From the NCBI RefSeq assembly GCF_002157685.2, contig NZ_AP026738.1, forward strand, positions 124,001-188,000: a stretch of DNA of 64,000 nucleotides, written 5' to 3'. Source of the DNA: Comamonas thiooxydans. GTDB taxonomy: Bacteria; Pseudomonadota; Gammaproteobacteria; Burkholderiales; Burkholderiaceae_C. Both the position numbers and the translations under genes were made by a program. Of the stretch, positions 63,957 to 64,000 are shown piece by piece. Position 1 is the first letter of the stretch. Every line of letters begins with the position of its first letter. The notes beneath the pieces were generated by a model. The model did not search any database. It saw only the letters and a program-made list of their open reading frames with translations, and was not told the origin of the DNA.

Positions 63957-64000
63957 GATCTGCAAACCCTTGCGCCGGCATGCTCTGGCATATGCCATGG
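63949..64000 (+). CDS. Start of a third efflux gene, probably outer-membrane factor (cut)
   Basis: An ATG at 63949, preceded by CTGGAGGGCAGCC, opens a frame overlapping the pump stop by eight bases and running off the window (MSEICKPLRRHALAYAM, 17 codons). A charged n-region is seen before the start of what may be a signal peptide. In RND operons this position is usually taken by the OprM/OprN-type channel, but too little is visible to confirm. Confidence 0.5.
   Translation, partial: MSEICKPLRRHALAYAM

Overview
The window reads as ordinary chromosome of a high-GC betaproteobacterium in the Comamonadaceae, most likely Comamonas or a close relative. This is an inference from gene content: an S-adenosylhomocysteine (SAH) riboswitch in front of a short MetH, paired DUF2868/DUF3482 genes, a HutC-controlled hut cluster with the HutF/HutG branch, and an intergenic repeat of a type I associate with this family. 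No tRNA, rRNA, CRISPR array, insertion sequence or phage gene was seen. Coding density is high; the only gene-free stretch over 300 bases is 472-890.

Layout. 1-471: start of a sodium/glutamate symporter (gltS), leftward, cut by the window edge. 889-3796: SAH riboswitch and a MetH lacking the homocysteine-binding domain. 3826-5972: dctA-type dicarboxylate carrier, its GntR-type regulator and a palindromic operator. 6159-12220: cardiolipin synthase, ammonium transporter plus a small ORF, glycerophosphodiesterase lipoprotein, stand-alone trpB. 12406-15413: DUF2868 membrane protein and DUF3482 GTPase. 15388-25331: a two-component system divergent from a nine-gene, tightly overlapping operon that joins a DevBCA/TolC-like exporter to a HAD phosphatase, an alpha/beta hydrolase, two small DMT membrane proteins and a DegT aminotransferase. 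25471-28447: flavoprotein, 2x[4Fe-4S] ferredoxin and an orphan periplasmic binding protein. 28475-33343 (leftward): class III aminotransferase, GNAT protein, arginase-fold protein, cyclopropane fatty acid synthase. 33593-39802: recQ, then a GntR/acyl-CoA dehydrogenase/CoA-transferase set with a divergent LysR.

39905-57443 is a complete histidine utilisation locus: ABC transporter, two HutC repressors, HutH, an NCS1 permease, HutU, HutD, HutI, HutF and HutG. Histidine goes to urocanate, imidazolonepropionate, formiminoglutamate, formylglutamate and glutamate. Embedded in it is an unusual side set of FAD-dependent 2-hydroxyacid dehydrogenase, HisC-like aminotransferase and MFS carrier that could feed imidazole-lactate into the pathway. 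Short inverted motifs related to TGTCTATACAG lie before the ABC genes, before hutH and between hutC2 and the permease gene.

57466-64000: soxR with a textbook SoxR-type promoter pointing rightwards at an unknown 127-aa gene, an AraC regulator, then an RND efflux operon (adaptor, pump and the first codons of a third gene).

The items I consider most worth following up are the exporter/aminotransferase operon, the arginase-fold/GNAT/aminotransferase operon, the imidazole-lactate branch, the SoxR promoter and the fully readable SAH switch before metH.
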